Made by a program: the position numbers and the translations under genes
Shown: piece by piece, positions 8,370 through 16,956 of the stretch
Position numbering within the stretch: the first letter of the stretch is position 1
How the letters are laid out: each line of letters opens with the position of its first letter
From: Streptomyces nojiriensis
GTDB lineage: Bacteria; Actinomycetota; Actinomycetes; Streptomycetales; Streptomycetaceae
DNA: 64,000 nucleotides
Assembly (NCBI RefSeq): GCF_017639205.1
Contig: NZ_CP071139.1
Coordinates: forward strand, 5,517,501-5,581,500
Direction: 5' to 3'
Notes under the pieces: model-generated
The model's input: only the letters and a program-made list of their open reading frames with translations
The model's database searches: none
Told to the model about the DNA's origin: nothing

Positions 8370-9644
8370 TCATCCGGCCTTCGGGGCGATCCGTGCCGGT
8401 CCGGCCTCCGGGTCGGCCAGCAGCTTGTCGTGGAGCTGCTTGCTCCGCTCGGTGAGCCGCTGGGGGCCGGCGAGCGGGGGCACCCCGGAGACGCTCTCGC
8501 CGGGCGCCAGCGGGGGCTCGTAGTGGGTGGGCGCGGTCATGACCGTGTAGGCCGTCGAGACGGCGATCATCGCCGTCAGGCTGAGGGTCGCCCGGGTCCA
8601 CATGCGGGTGCGCCGCTCGCCGCCGCCGCGGACGGCGACCGCCGGGCGCGGGTCGAGGTCGACAGCCGGCCGCAGCGCGGTGAGCAGGTCGCGCAGCAGC
8701 GCGGACTGCTTCTCGAGCGGTACGTCGGCCAGTTCGGGGATCCGGTCGGCGAGGTCGGCGTGCGCGTGCACGAGCCGGTTGCCCGCGGTGGGCGTGGTGG
8801 CCTCGGTCTCGGCGGCGGTGTCGGGGAGGTCGAGGCCGACGCCGTCGTAGAGCAGGACCGTACGGCGGTTCGCGGGGGAGAGCGCGAGCAGGGCGTCGAG
8901 CAGGATCCGGTCGGCGGGCTCGGCGGGCGGCTTGTCGGGATGGCGGTGGGCGGGCCGGAAGCGGTGCCAGGGGGAGAGCGCGTACTCGTACGCGATCGCC
9001 CGCACCCAGCCCACCGGGTCCGGGTCGGCGGCCACCTCGGGCCAGCGGTCCCAGGCCTGGACGAAGGCCTTCTCCACGGCCTCCAGGGCGAGTGCCCGGC
9101 GGCCGGTGAGCAGGTAGGCCTGCCGGGCGAGGTCGTGGGCGGCGTGTGCGTAGAGGGCGTCGAAGGCCTCGGCGGGCCCCGGCGCCGGGACCCTCACGGG
9201 AGCCTCGTCGGGGATCTCGGCGGGGGCCTCGGAAGAGATCTCGGAGGGGATCTCGGAGCGGGCCTCGGAGAGGATCTCGTCGGGCTCGGTCCGCGCGTCC
9301 GCGGCCGGTCCGTCCGCGGCCGGTCCGTCCGCGGCGGGTGGGTCCGCGGCGGGTTCCTCTGCCGCCCTGGCCGTCTTCGCCTCCCCGGGCGCCCCGGCGG
9401 GCCCGGCCTCCTGCGGCGAGGCCGCCAGGCGCGCCAGGAACTGCGTGTACAGCTCGCGCTTGCGCCCGCGCGGGGCCGTGCGGCCCGCTTCCCAGGAGCG
9501 GATGGTCGCCGCGGTGACGCCCACGGCCGCCGCGACCTCATCGTGTGTCAGTTCCGCCGCCTCGCGCAGTCTGCGGCGCTCCTTGGGGGCGGGCAGGCTC
9601 AGCTCCGAGTCCTCTGAGGAGGTCGTCTCGACGCTTGGTGTCAT
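8370..9644 (-). CDS. HTH and sigma-like membrane-anchored regulator
   Basis: 424 aa from the ATG at 9644. Residues 22-60 form a Cro/XRE-like helix-turn-helix (LTHDEVAAAVGVTAATIRSW). A Pro/Glu/Ala-rich linker (about 75-150) follows, with repeats of PAADG and SE-I-P. Residues 155-260 resemble an ECF sigma factor region 2 (AFDALYAHAAHDLARQAYLL, then AFVQAWDRW). One transmembrane helix lies near 351-372 and a short tail follows. It diverges from the PerM-like gene across 119 bp. The combination suggests a membrane-held transcription regulator; no target is known. Longer upstream starts were rejected because they run into the neighbour's promoter and start codon. Confidence 0.85.
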   Translation of the reverse strand: MTPSVETTSSEDSELSLPAPKERRRLREAAELTHDEVAAAVGVTAATIRSWEAGRTAPRGRKRELYTQFLARLAASPQEAGPAGAPGEAKTARAAEEPAADPPAADGPAADGPAADARTEPDEILSEARSEIPSEISSEAPAEIPDEAPVRVPAPGPAEAFDALYAHAAHDLARQAYLLTGRRALALEAVEKAFVQAWDRWPEVAADPDPVGWVRAIAYEYALSPWHRFRPAHRHPDKPPAEPADRILLDALLALSPANRRTVLLYDGVGLDLPDTAAETEATTPTAGNRLVHAHADLADRIPELADVPLEKQSALLRDLLTALRPAVDLDPRPAVAVRGGGERRTRMWTRATLSLTAMIAVSTAYTVMTAPTHYEPPLAPGESVSGVPPLAGPQRLTERSKQLHDKLLADPEAGPARIAPKAG

Positions 9645-9763
9645 GCCACACTCCCCGCGAACCTGACGCTCTGGGCGAAAAAGTACATAAACGTATATTG
9701 AGCGACACCACGGGCATTCGCCTGTTACCCGTCCATAGCGCGTGTCGTTGGCACCATGGCGGG

Positions 9764-11368
9764 GTGACCCAAGTGACCGAACGCGGGACCCCGTTGTCAG
9801 CGGCCCCGCGAGCCGGCGTGCGGCGCCGTTCACCGGCCGCCGCCGCATGCGTCGTGGGCGGCGCCGTGGCGGCCGGACTCGGGCTCGGCTTCCTCGCCGT
9901 GCTCGTCATCGTGCTGTGGATCAGTTCCCCCTACCCCGACAGCGGCCCCGGCGGGGCCCTGCACCTGGCCGCCGGGCTGTGGCTGCTCGCCCACGGGACG
10001 GAGCTGGTGCGCTACGACACCCTGTCCGGCGTCCCCGCACCCGTCGGAATGACGCCCTTGCTCCTCGTCGTGCTGCCCGTGCTGCTCATGCGGCGGGCCG
10101 CCCGGCTGGGGAGCGCCGCCGAGGAGGACGACGAGGAGGTGCTGCCCGCCGGAGCCGTGTTCTCGGCCGTGCTCTGCGGATATCTCGCCGTCGGGGCCCT
10201 CGTCACGGTGTACGCCGCCGGCGGCCCCCTGTCGGCCGATCCCATCAGCGCGGCCTGGCACATCCCGCTGGTGGCCGTACTCGCGGCCGCCGCCGGGGTG
10301 TGGGGGGCCCGGGGGCGTCCGCTCGGGCCGCTGCCCTCCTGGCTGCCCAAGGGCGTACGGAACGCTGTCGTGCGCCCCCGTTACGCGCTGGCGCTCCGGG
10401 CGGGCGCGGGCGGCGCCCTGGTGCTCCTGGGCGGCGGCGCGCTCGTCGTCGGCGCCTCGCTCGCGTGGCACGGCGCCGAGGTCCAGGCCTCCTTCCTGTC
10501 GCTGACCGGCGTCTGGTCGGGCCGCTTCGCCGTCCTGCTGCTCGCGCTCACCCTGATCCCCAACGCCATGGTGTGGGGAGCGGCCTACGCCCTCGGGCCC
10601 GGCTTCGCCCTCGGCGCCGATGTGACGGCCACCCCGCTCGGCTTCCCGGGCGCGCCCGGACTGCCCCGCTTCCCGCTGCTGGAGGCGCTCCCGGCAGCAG
10701 GGCCCGGAACGCCGTTGACCTGGGCGGTCGCCGGGGTTCCGGTGGTCGCCGGGCTCGCGGTGGGCTGGTTCGCCGTACGCCGGGCACGCGAGGTCTCGTA
10801 CGGGGAGACCGCGCTCACGGCGGCCCTCGGCGCGGTGGTGTGCGGCCTGGCGATGACCGGGCTCGCGGCGGCCTCGGCGGGGCCGCTGGGCTCGCGGCGG
10901 CTGTCGGAATTCGGGCCGGTGTGGTGGACCACCGGGGTGGCGGCCTTCGCCTGGACGGCGGTCCTGGCCGTGCCGGTGGCGGTGGCGGTGCACGCGTGGC
11001 GGACCCGCCCGGCGATCGGGCCGGCCGCCCCGGAGGGCGATGAAGCGGTGGCTGTGGACGACCGGTGGCACGACAGCGGGGTGCGGGAGATCCGGTGGGC
11101 GGCGATGCGGAAGGCTGCGGGTGCGCTGATTCCGGATATCGCGCTCCCGCCGGTACCTCCGGTGGTTCCGGCGGATTCGGTGGCTCCGGCGGCTCCGGTG
11201 GGCGTGCCTGGGCGGCGGCGGGCCGTCACCGTGGTGTCCGGGCTGGATCTGGATCCGGGGCTGCTGGCCGGGGCGGCCGGGCCCGTGGAGGCGGCGGCGT
11301 CGGCACCGTTGGCTCCGCCGGTGGTCGGTGCGCGGGTGCTGGCCCGGCGGAAGCCGCCGCCGGAGTAG
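9764..11368 (+). CDS. PerM-like (DUF6350) multispanning membrane protein
   Basis: 534 aa from a GTG at 9764 (VTQVTERGTPLS). It has about nine to ten hydrophobic helices from residue 25 to 420 and a disordered Pro/Ala/Val-rich cytoplasmic tail. The family is related to mycobacterial PerM, a membrane protein linked to cell division and envelope stability, and in Streptomyces it regularly sits upstream of purN. A longer in-frame extension to 9545 would overlap the divergent regulator and is rejected. The exact function in Streptomyces is unproven. A repeat element follows the stop. Confidence 0.88.
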   Translation: MTQVTERGTPLSAAPRAGVRRRSPAAAACVVGGAVAAGLGLGFLAVLVIVLWISSPYPDSGPGGALHLAAGLWLLAHGTELVRYDTLSGVPAPVGMTPLLLVVLPVLLMRRAARLGSAAEEDDEEVLPAGAVFSAVLCGYLAVGALVTVYAAGGPLSADPISAAWHIPLVAVLAAAAGVWGARGRPLGPLPSWLPKGVRNAVVRPRYALALRAGAGGALVLLGGGALVVGASLAWHGAEVQASFLSLTGVWSGRFAVLLLALTLIPNAMVWGAAYALGPGFALGADVTATPLGFPGAPGLPRFPLLEALPAAGPGTPLTWAVAGVPVVAGLAVGWFAVRRAREVSYGETALTAALGAVVCGLAMTGLAAASAGPLGSRRLSEFGPVWWTTGVAAFAWTAVLAVPVAVAVHAWRTRPAIGPAAPEGDEAVAVDDRWHDSGVREIRWAAMRKAAGALIPDIALPPVPPVVPADSVAPAAPVGVPGRRRAVTVVSGLDLDPGLLAGAAGPVEAAASAPLAPPVVGARVLARRKPPPE

Positions 11369-11377
11369 GCCGTTCGG

Positions 11378-11457
11378 GTGCGGCGCCGCTGCTGGGGCTC
11401 CGCCCCAGACCCCGCGCCTCAAGCGCCGGCGGGGCTGCGTTGGGTCGGCGGGGCTGG
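11378..11457. repeat. Intergenic GC-rich repeat, copy B
   Basis: GGGGCTCCGCCCC at 11394, then AGACCCCGCGCCTCAAG, then CGCCGGCGGGGCTG. Two shorter CGGCGGGGCTGGG tails extend toward the convergent gene ending at 11503. It belongs to the same family as copies A, C and D. Confidence 0.85.
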
Positions 11458-11502
11458 GGTGGGTCGGCTGGGCGGGTGTCTCAAGCGGCCCTGGGGGACG
11501 TT

Positions 11503-12087
11503 CTACTGGCGGACCTTCAGGACGTCGCCCAGGAGGTTGTCCGGGAGGAGGGTGTTGCACTGCAGTTCCGCCGACTTGGTGAGGGCGTCGTCGCGGCAGA
11601 CGTAGAAGTCCTTGTAGGCGAGCTGCACGGCGTACGAGCTGAACGCCAGCAGGATCGCCAGTGAGGCCGTGACCAGGCCGCTCACCGCCGCGGTGCGCTG
11701 GGGGCGGGCCGCCGGGCCCAGGGCGTCCAGGCCGGACGGTGCCGCCGGGGCGCCCTCGGCCGTCGCCGGTGCGGGCTTGCCGCGCAGCGCGCTGATGCCC
11801 CAGTAGAGGGCGAGTGCCCCGAGCAGCAGTCCGACCGACGGGATCCCGAAGATCCCGAAGAAGAAGCCCCACATGCCGGCCAGCAGCGCGTAGCGGGCGC
11901 GGCGCTGGATCGGGTCCGTCGGGTCCCAGCGCGCCGGACCCCGCTGGCCGTCCGAGTCCTTCGGGCCGTCGCCGTTCCCGCCGCCACCACCGTTGCGCGG
12001 CTGCCACGGCTGGTCGGGCCGGCCTTCCGGCGGAGCCGCGAAGGGGTTGTCGTCGGTGGGGGAGTCGGGCTGACGGCGGTCCGGCAT
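11503..12087 (-). CDS. DUF4190-like small membrane protein
   Basis: 194 aa. The N-terminal 60 residues are hydrophilic and Pro/Gly-rich (GGGGGNGDGP). Two hydrophobic helices follow at about 65-100 (ALLAGMWGFFFGIFGIPSVGLLLGAL), a linker to 135, and a third helix at 136-160. The tail has two Cys residues (FYVCRDDALT, ELQCNTLL). The layout is that of DUF4190-type membrane proteins of unknown role. It diverges from purN and converges with the PerM-like gene. Confidence 0.85.
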   Translation of the reverse strand: MPDRRQPDSPTDDNPFAAPPEGRPDQPWQPRNGGGGGNGDGPKDSDGQRGPARWDPTDPIQRRARYALLAGMWGFFFGIFGIPSVGLLLGALALYWGISALRGKPAPATAEGAPAAPSGLDALGPAARPQRTAAVSGLVTASLAILLAFSSYAVQLAYKDFYVCRDDALTKSAELQCNTLLPDNLLGDVLKVRQ

Positions 12088-12213
12088 CGGGTGTGTTTCT
12101 TCCCCTGTGTCATGGACGTCGCGGGGACGTCGTTACGAGGTGAGGCCAGTTCGTGGCTTGTACGCCAGACGCTACCGCCCGGCCGTCCCCCCGTCCCTCG
12201 GGGGCCGTCCCGT

Positions 12214-12270
12214 GTACCGGTATCGTTGCAGGCGGTCGGTGGCTTCGTATGGTTCCCCATATACCGGTAC
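12214..12270. promoter_or_regulatory. Inverted repeat upstream of purN
   Basis: GTACCGGTAT (12214-12223) and ATACCGGTAC (12261-12270) are exact inverted copies, each with the palindromic core TACCGGTA. They lie in the 243-bp divergent promoter region between a membrane-protein gene and purNH. They may be operator sites or a 5'-UTR stem; no regulator is known to me for this motif. Confidence 0.45.
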
Positions 12271-12330
12271 CCCGAAGTTTCGTATGACCACACAAGACGA
12301 ACACCGCAATCCCGCGAGAAAGGGCCTCCC

Positions 12331-12954
12331 ATGGCCGCCTCCCGCCTGGTCGTGCTGGTCTCCGGTTCCGGCACCAACCTCCAGGCCCTGCTCGACGCCA
12401 TCGACGCCCACCCCGGCGGATCCGAGGGCTTCGGTGCCGAAGTCGTCGCCGTGGGAGCCGACCGCGAGAACATCGCCGGCCTGGAGCGGGCGGAGAAGGC
12501 GGGGATCCCCACCTTCGTCTGCCCGGTCAAGGGCTACGGCAGCCGCGCGGAATGGGATGTCGCCCTCACCGAGGCGACCGACGCGTACGCGCCGGACCTC
12601 GTCGTGTCCGCCGGATTCATGAAGATCGTGGGCAAGGTGTTCATCGACCGCTTCGGCGGCCGGTTCATCAACACCCACCCCGCCCTCCTCCCCGCCTTCC
12701 CGGGTGCGCACGGCGTCCGGGACGCCCTCGCCTACGGCGCGAAGGTCACCGGCTGCACGGTCCACTTCGTGGACAGCGGCGTGGACACCGGTCCGATCAT
12801 CGCCCAGGGTGTGGTCGAGGTCCGGGACGAGGACGACGAAGCCGCTCTCCATGAGCGCATCAAGGAAGTCGAGCGCCAGCTGCTCGTCGATGTCGTGGGG
12901 CGTCTGGCCCGGCACGGCTACCGCATTGAGGGACGAAAGGTAACAATCCAGTGA
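12331..12954 (+). CDS. purN: Phosphoribosylglycinamide formyltransferase
   Basis: 207 aa. It transfers a formyl group from 10-formyl-THF to GAR, the third step of purine synthesis. The N-terminal SGSGTNLQA loop, NTHPALLP (catalytic Asn/His region) and DSGVDTGPI (catalytic Asp) are all present. The ATG at 12331 follows GAGAAAGGG. The stop overlaps the GTG of purH (GTGA), giving translational coupling. Normal length. Confidence 0.97.
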   Translation: MAASRLVVLVSGSGTNLQALLDAIDAHPGGSEGFGAEVVAVGADRENIAGLERAEKAGIPTFVCPVKGYGSRAEWDVALTEATDAYAPDLVVSAGFMKIVGKVFIDRFGGRFINTHPALLPAFPGAHGVRDALAYGAKVTGCTVHFVDSGVDTGPIIAQGVVEVRDEDDEAALHERIKEVERQLLVDVVGRLARHGYRIEGRKVTIQ

Positions 12955-14546
12955 CCGCCGCAGACATGGCAGCGAGCAACGACCCGACCACGAACCAGCG
13001 GCCGATCCGGCGTGCGCTCATCAGCGTCTACGACAAGACGGGACTGGAAGAGCTGGCCCTCGGCCTGCACGGGGCGGGCGTCGCGCTCGTCTCCACCGGC
13101 TCGACCGCCTCGAAGATCGCCGCCGCCGGGGTGCCCGTCACCAAGGTGGAGGAGCTGACCGGCTTCCCCGAGTGCCTGGACGGCCGGGTCAAGACCCTGC
13201 ACCCGCGCGTGCACGCCGGCATCCTCGCCGACCTGCGCCTGGAGGACCACCGCAACCAGCTCGCCGAGCTGGGCGTCGAGCCCTTCGACCTCGTCGTCGT
13301 GAACCTGTACCCGTTCCTGGCGACCGTCCAGTCGGGAGCCACCCCCGACGAGTGCGTGGAGCAGATCGACATCGGCGGCCCGTCGATGGTCCGCGCCGCC
13401 GCCAAGAACCACCCCTCGGTCGCGGTCGTCACCAGCCCGGCCCGCTACGCCGACGTCATCGCGGCGGCCCAGGGCGGCGGCTTCGACCTCACCGCCCGCA
13501 AGCGGCTCGCGGCGGAGGCCTTCCAGCACACCGCCGCCTACGACGTGGCCGTGGCCTCCTGGTTCACGAACGCGTACGCCCCGGAGGGCGAGGAGGGCGC
13601 GCTGCCCGAGTTCCTGGCCGGCGCCTGGGAGCGCAAGTCGACCCTGCGCTACGGCGAGAACCCGCACCAGGCCGCCGCGCTCTACACGGACGGCCAGCCG
13701 GGCGGCCTCGCCAACGCCGAGCAGCTGCACGGCAAGGAGATGTCCTTCAACAACTACGTGGACACCGAGGCCGCGCGCCGCGCCGCCTACGACCACGACG
13801 AGCCCTGCGTCGCGATCATCAAGCACGCCAACCCGTGCGGCATCGCGGTCGACACGGACGTCGCCGCGGCCCACCGCAAGGCGCACGCCTGCGACCCGCT
13901 GTCGGCCTTCGGCGGCGTCATCGCCGTCAACCGTCCGGTGACCGTCGAGCTCGCCGAGCAGGTCGCGGAGATCTTCACCGAGGTCATCGCCGCCCCCGCC
14001 TACGAGGACGGCGCGGTCGAGATCCTGGCCAAGAAGAAGAACATCCGCGTGCTGAAGGTGGACGGCACCCCGCACCAGCCGGGCGACCTCAAGCCCATCT
14101 CCGGCGGTGCGCTGCTCCAGCAGAGCGACCTCTTCCAGGCCGAGGGCGACGACCCGGCCAACTGGACCCTGGCCACCGGCGAGGCCCTGTCCCCGGCGGA
14201 GCTCGCCGAGCTGGCCTTCGCGTGGAAGGCCTGCCGGGCGGTCAAGTCCAACGCGATCCTGCTCGCCAAGGACGGCGCCTCGGTCGGCGTCGGCATGGGC
14301 CAGGTCAACCGTGTCGACTCGGCGAAGCTCGCCGTCGAGCGGGCGGGCGCCGAGCGCGCGCAGGGCTCGTACGCCGCGTCCGACGCCTTCTTCCCGTTCC
14401 CGGACGGGCTGGAGATCCTGACGGCCGCGGGCATCAAGGCCGTGGTCCAGCCGGGCGGTTCGGTCCGTGACGAGCAGGTCGTCGAGGCCGCGCAGAAGGC
14501 CGGTGTGACCATGTACTTCACCGGGACCCGGCACTTCTTCCACTGA
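12951..14546 (+). CDS. purH: AICAR formyltransferase / IMP cyclohydrolase
   Basis: 531 aa bifunctional enzyme for the last two steps of IMP synthesis: ZMP (AICAR) is formylated by 10-formyl-THF, then FAICAR is cyclised. The MGS-like cyclohydrolase domain is N-terminal (SVYDKTGLEEL, STGSTASKI). The formyltransferase domain follows, with the KHANPCG motif at residues 290-296. GTG start at 12951 overlaps the purN stop. A 51-bp hairpin follows. It consumes the ligand (ZMP) of the riboswitch ahead of glyA at 28798. Confidence 0.98.
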   Translation: MTAADMAASNDPTTNQRPIRRALISVYDKTGLEELALGLHGAGVALVSTGSTASKIAAAGVPVTKVEELTGFPECLDGRVKTLHPRVHAGILADLRLEDHRNQLAELGVEPFDLVVVNLYPFLATVQSGATPDECVEQIDIGGPSMVRAAAKNHPSVAVVTSPARYADVIAAAQGGGFDLTARKRLAAEAFQHTAAYDVAVASWFTNAYAPEGEEGALPEFLAGAWERKSTLRYGENPHQAAALYTDGQPGGLANAEQLHGKEMSFNNYVDTEAARRAAYDHDEPCVAIIKHANPCGIAVDTDVAAAHRKAHACDPLSAFGGVIAVNRPVTVELAEQVAEIFTEVIAAPAYEDGAVEILAKKKNIRVLKVDGTPHQPGDLKPISGGALLQQSDLFQAEGDDPANWTLATGEALSPAELAELAFAWKACRAVKSNAILLAKDGASVGVGMGQVNRVDSAKLAVERAGAERAQGSYAASDAFFPFPDGLEILTAAGIKAVVQPGGSVRDEQVVEAAQKAGVTMYFTGTRHFFH

Positions 14547-14561
14547 GTCCGGCACACCTGG

Positions 14562-14612
14562 CACACGGCGAAGGCCGCGCCCCGCACTGCGGGACGCGGC
14601 CTTCGCCGTGTG
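14562..14612. terminator. Terminator after purNH
   Basis: An 18-bp stem CACACGGCGAAGGCCGCG with its exact complement lies 15 bp after the purH stop and directly before the stop of the convergent membrane-protein gene. The loop contains a short secondary stem. Probably bidirectional. Confidence 0.85.
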
Positions 14613-14625
14613 TGGAGCGGGAGCG

Positions 14626-15312
14626 TCAGTACTGGGGGCGGCGGAAGTAGTCCCCGGCCTTGGCGAGGCCGATGACGATGGTGAGGCCGAGGGCGAGGGA
14701 GACCAGCGACGGCAGCGAGGCGACCAGGCCGAGTCCGGCCGGGGTGTTCTCGTCGGCGCTGAGCGCGATCAGGTTCCCCAGTACGCCGAAGACGGCGAAG
14801 AGGCTCTGCAGCGATCCGAAGATGATTCCGGAGACACGGACGCCGCCCCGTCCCTTGGCCATCTTGGCCGCGGTCAGGATGGGCCACACGGACAGGCCGA
14901 TGAAGAAGATCCCGAGGACGACGCCCACGGTGCCGGCGATGGCCCCCGCGTCCTCCGTGGCGGAGCCGGAGGAGCTGGCGTCCGAGAGCACCGCGGCGAA
15001 CACGGCGCCCCCGATGATGACGAACAGGCCGCCGAGCACCTGCAGGGCGCCCACGATCCAGAGGATGACGCGGGCCGCCTTGGCGCCGCCGGGCATCTCC
15101 ATCTGGGCGCCCGGGTAGCCGCCCGGACCGCCCGGGTACCCGCCGGGACCGCCCGGGTAGCCCTGCGGGGCCTGCTGCGGGTAGGCGTAGCCGCCCTGCG
15201 GCGGGATGCCCTGGGGTGCCTGCTGGGGGTAGCCGTAGCCGTAGCCGGGCTGGCCCTGCGGGGCCTGGGGCGGCTGCTGTCCGTACGGATTGTGCGGTTC
15301 GCCGAAGCTCAT
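14626..15312 (-). CDS. Tetraspan membrane protein with Gly/Pro/Tyr/Gln-rich tail
   Basis: 228 aa, ATG at 15312 preceded by GGAGGAAC. Residues 1-60 are a disordered tract of YPQQAPQG and YPGGPGG repeats. Four hydrophobic helices follow: near 66-95, 110-135, 145-170 and 185-215. Proteins with this layout are common in Streptomyces and have no known function. It lies between purNH and folD on the opposite strand, with no evident link to folate. Confidence 0.87.
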   Translation of the reverse strand: MSFGEPHNPYGQQPPQAPQGQPGYGYGYPQQAPQGIPPQGGYAYPQQAPQGYPGGPGGYPGGPGGYPGAQMEMPGGAKAARVILWIVGALQVLGGLFVIIGGAVFAAVLSDASSSGSATEDAGAIAGTVGVVLGIFFIGLSVWPILTAAKMAKGRGGVRVSGIIFGSLQSLFAVFGVLGNLIALSADENTPAGLGLVASLPSLVSLALGLTIVIGLAKAGDYFRRPQY

Positions 15313-15560
15313 GTTGGGGTGTTCCTCCGTGGAAGTGCGGGGACGCACGGCATGAGCACGGAGGAATCCTGTCTACGGTGCGGTCCCGCCCCCCGGCACT
15401 GCCCGCGGCACATCAGTCGTTTCATCGTGGTCCGACGGGCCCCGGCTTGTCCAGTTGGTTGGTGTACGGCCGGTCACTTGTTGTGCAAGTGCAATGAACC
15501 CCGGACCCCTGCGAGTGCCTTGACTGGAACCGGGGCCACCTCATCCGGGAGGATGGGGTC

Positions 15561-16421
15561 ATGACCGCCCAGATTCTCGATGGCAAGGCCACCGCCGCAG
15601 CGATCAAGTCCGAACTGACCGCCCGTGTGGCGGCCCTGAAGGCCCGGGGCGTCACGCCCGGCCTCGGCACCCTCCTGGTCGGAGACGATCCGGGCAGCCG
15701 CTGGTACGTGAACGGCAAGCACAAGGACTGTGCCGAGGTCGGCATCGCCTCCATCCAGCGCGAACTGCCCGGGACGGCCTCCCAGGAGGACATCGAGGAG
15801 GTCGTCCGGGAGCTCAACGCCAACCCGGAGTGCACCGGCTACATCGTCCAACTCCCGCTCCCCAAGGGCATCGACACCAACCGGGTCCTGGAGCTGATGG
15901 ATCCGCTGAAGGACGCCGACGGCCTGCACCCCATGTCGCTCGGCCGGCTGGTGCTGAACGAGCCGGGACCGCTGCCCTGCACCCCGTACGGGATCGTCGA
16001 ACTGCTGCGCCACCACGGCGTCGCCATCAACGGCGCGCACGTCGTCGTCCTCGGCCGCGGGATCACCGTCGGGCGCTCCATCGGCCTGCTGCTGACCCGC
16101 AAGTCCGAGAACGCCACCGTGACGCTCTGCCACACCGGTACGCGCGACCTCTCCGAGCAGCTGCGCCAGGCGGACATCATCGTCGCGGCGGCCGGTGTCC
16201 CGCACCTGGTCAAGCCGGAGGACGTGAAGCCGGGTGCGGCCGTGCTCGACGTCGGCGTCAGCCGCGACGGGGAAGGGAAGATCGTCGGCGATGTGCACCC
16301 CGGCGTGGCCGAGGTGGCCGCGTGGATCTCGCCGAACCCGGGCGGCGTCGGCCCGATGACCCGCGCCCAGCTGCTCGTCAATGTGGTCGAGGCGGCGGAA
16401 CGGACCACCAGTGCAGGCTGA
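15561..16421 (+). CDS. folD: Methylene-THF dehydrogenase / cyclohydrolase
   Basis: 286 aa bifunctional cytoplasmic enzyme that interconverts 5,10-methylene-THF and 10-formyl-THF, the cofactor used by PurN and PurH. The catalytic Tyr/Lys pair is in WYVNGKHKDC, and VQLPLP and the nucleotide loop GRGITVGRS are present. The ATG at 15561 follows GGGAGGATGGGG. The downstream DUF3017 gene starts inside its last codons, so the two are co-translated. The 248 bp upstream contain no riboswitch that I recognise. Confidence 0.98.
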   Translation: MTAQILDGKATAAAIKSELTARVAALKARGVTPGLGTLLVGDDPGSRWYVNGKHKDCAEVGIASIQRELPGTASQEDIEEVVRELNANPECTGYIVQLPLPKGIDTNRVLELMDPLKDADGLHPMSLGRLVLNEPGPLPCTPYGIVELLRHHGVAINGAHVVVLGRGITVGRSIGLLLTRKSENATVTLCHTGTRDLSEQLRQADIIVAAAGVPHLVKPEDVKPGAAVLDVGVSRDGEGKIVGDVHPGVAEVAAWISPNPGGVGPMTRAQLLVNVVEAAERTTSAG

Positions 16422-16956
16422 ATCGGACGCGGAGAACGCGACGGGCGGCGGCGCGGCCCGGGCGAACGGCACCCCCGTCGCTCCGGACGTGCCCGCGAAG
16501 CCCGTCGCGCCCGGTCCCGCCAAGGCCGGGCCCGGGGCAGGGGCAGGGGCCGGGGCCGAGGCGCCGGTCAGGTCCCGCCGCTTCCCCTCCATCACCCGGG
16601 ACACCGCGCGCCCCGAGGGCAGCGGCCGTGCCGTTCCCGGGGCCGTGTCCACGCCGGCCCGTCAGTGGCCGATGCTCAGCGTGCTCACCGCGACCGCGGT
16701 CGGGCTGCTGGCCACGGCCTTCGGGCACCCGCGGGCCGGCTGCCTGGCCATCGGCGTGGCCTTGATCGCCGCCTCGGTGATGCGGCGCGTGCTGCCCTCG
16801 GTGGGGATGCTCGCGGTGCGCTCCCGCTTCACGGACATGATCACGTACGGGCTGCTCGGCGTGGCGATCACGCTGCTCACGCTGGTGATGGCGGCGCCCA
16901 AGCCGTGGCTGGTGATCCCGTTCATGGAGAGTGCGGTCCGCTTCACCGTGCGGTGA
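16411..16956 (+). CDS. DUF3017 membrane protein
   Basis: 181 aa from the GTG at 16411, overlapping the folD stop by 11 bp. The N-terminal 80 residues are low-complexity (Ala/Gly/Pro). Three hydrophobic helices follow at about 88-105, 108-125 and 140-163, the DUF3017 pattern found next to folD throughout Streptomyces. Function unknown. Its 3' end overlaps the convergent LysR gene by 14 bp. Confidence 0.85.
   Translation: MQAESDAENATGGGAARANGTPVAPDVPAKPVAPGPAKAGPGAGAGAGAEAPVRSRRFPSITRDTARPEGSGRAVPGAVSTPARQWPMLSVLTATAVGLLATAFGHPRAGCLAIGVALIAASVMRRVLPSVGMLAVRSRFTDMITYGLLGVAITLLTLVMAAPKPWLVIPFMESAVRFTVR

Noticed and set aside
9545..9763. Upstream extension of the PerM-like gene
   Set aside because: It would overlap the start and promoter of the divergent HTH gene and has no conserved residues.
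15313..15560. Possible riboswitch upstream of folD
   Set aside because: The ZTP signature (GCCTGGGC with the GACTGGCG half) is absent here, and no other folate-related aptamer is recognisable.
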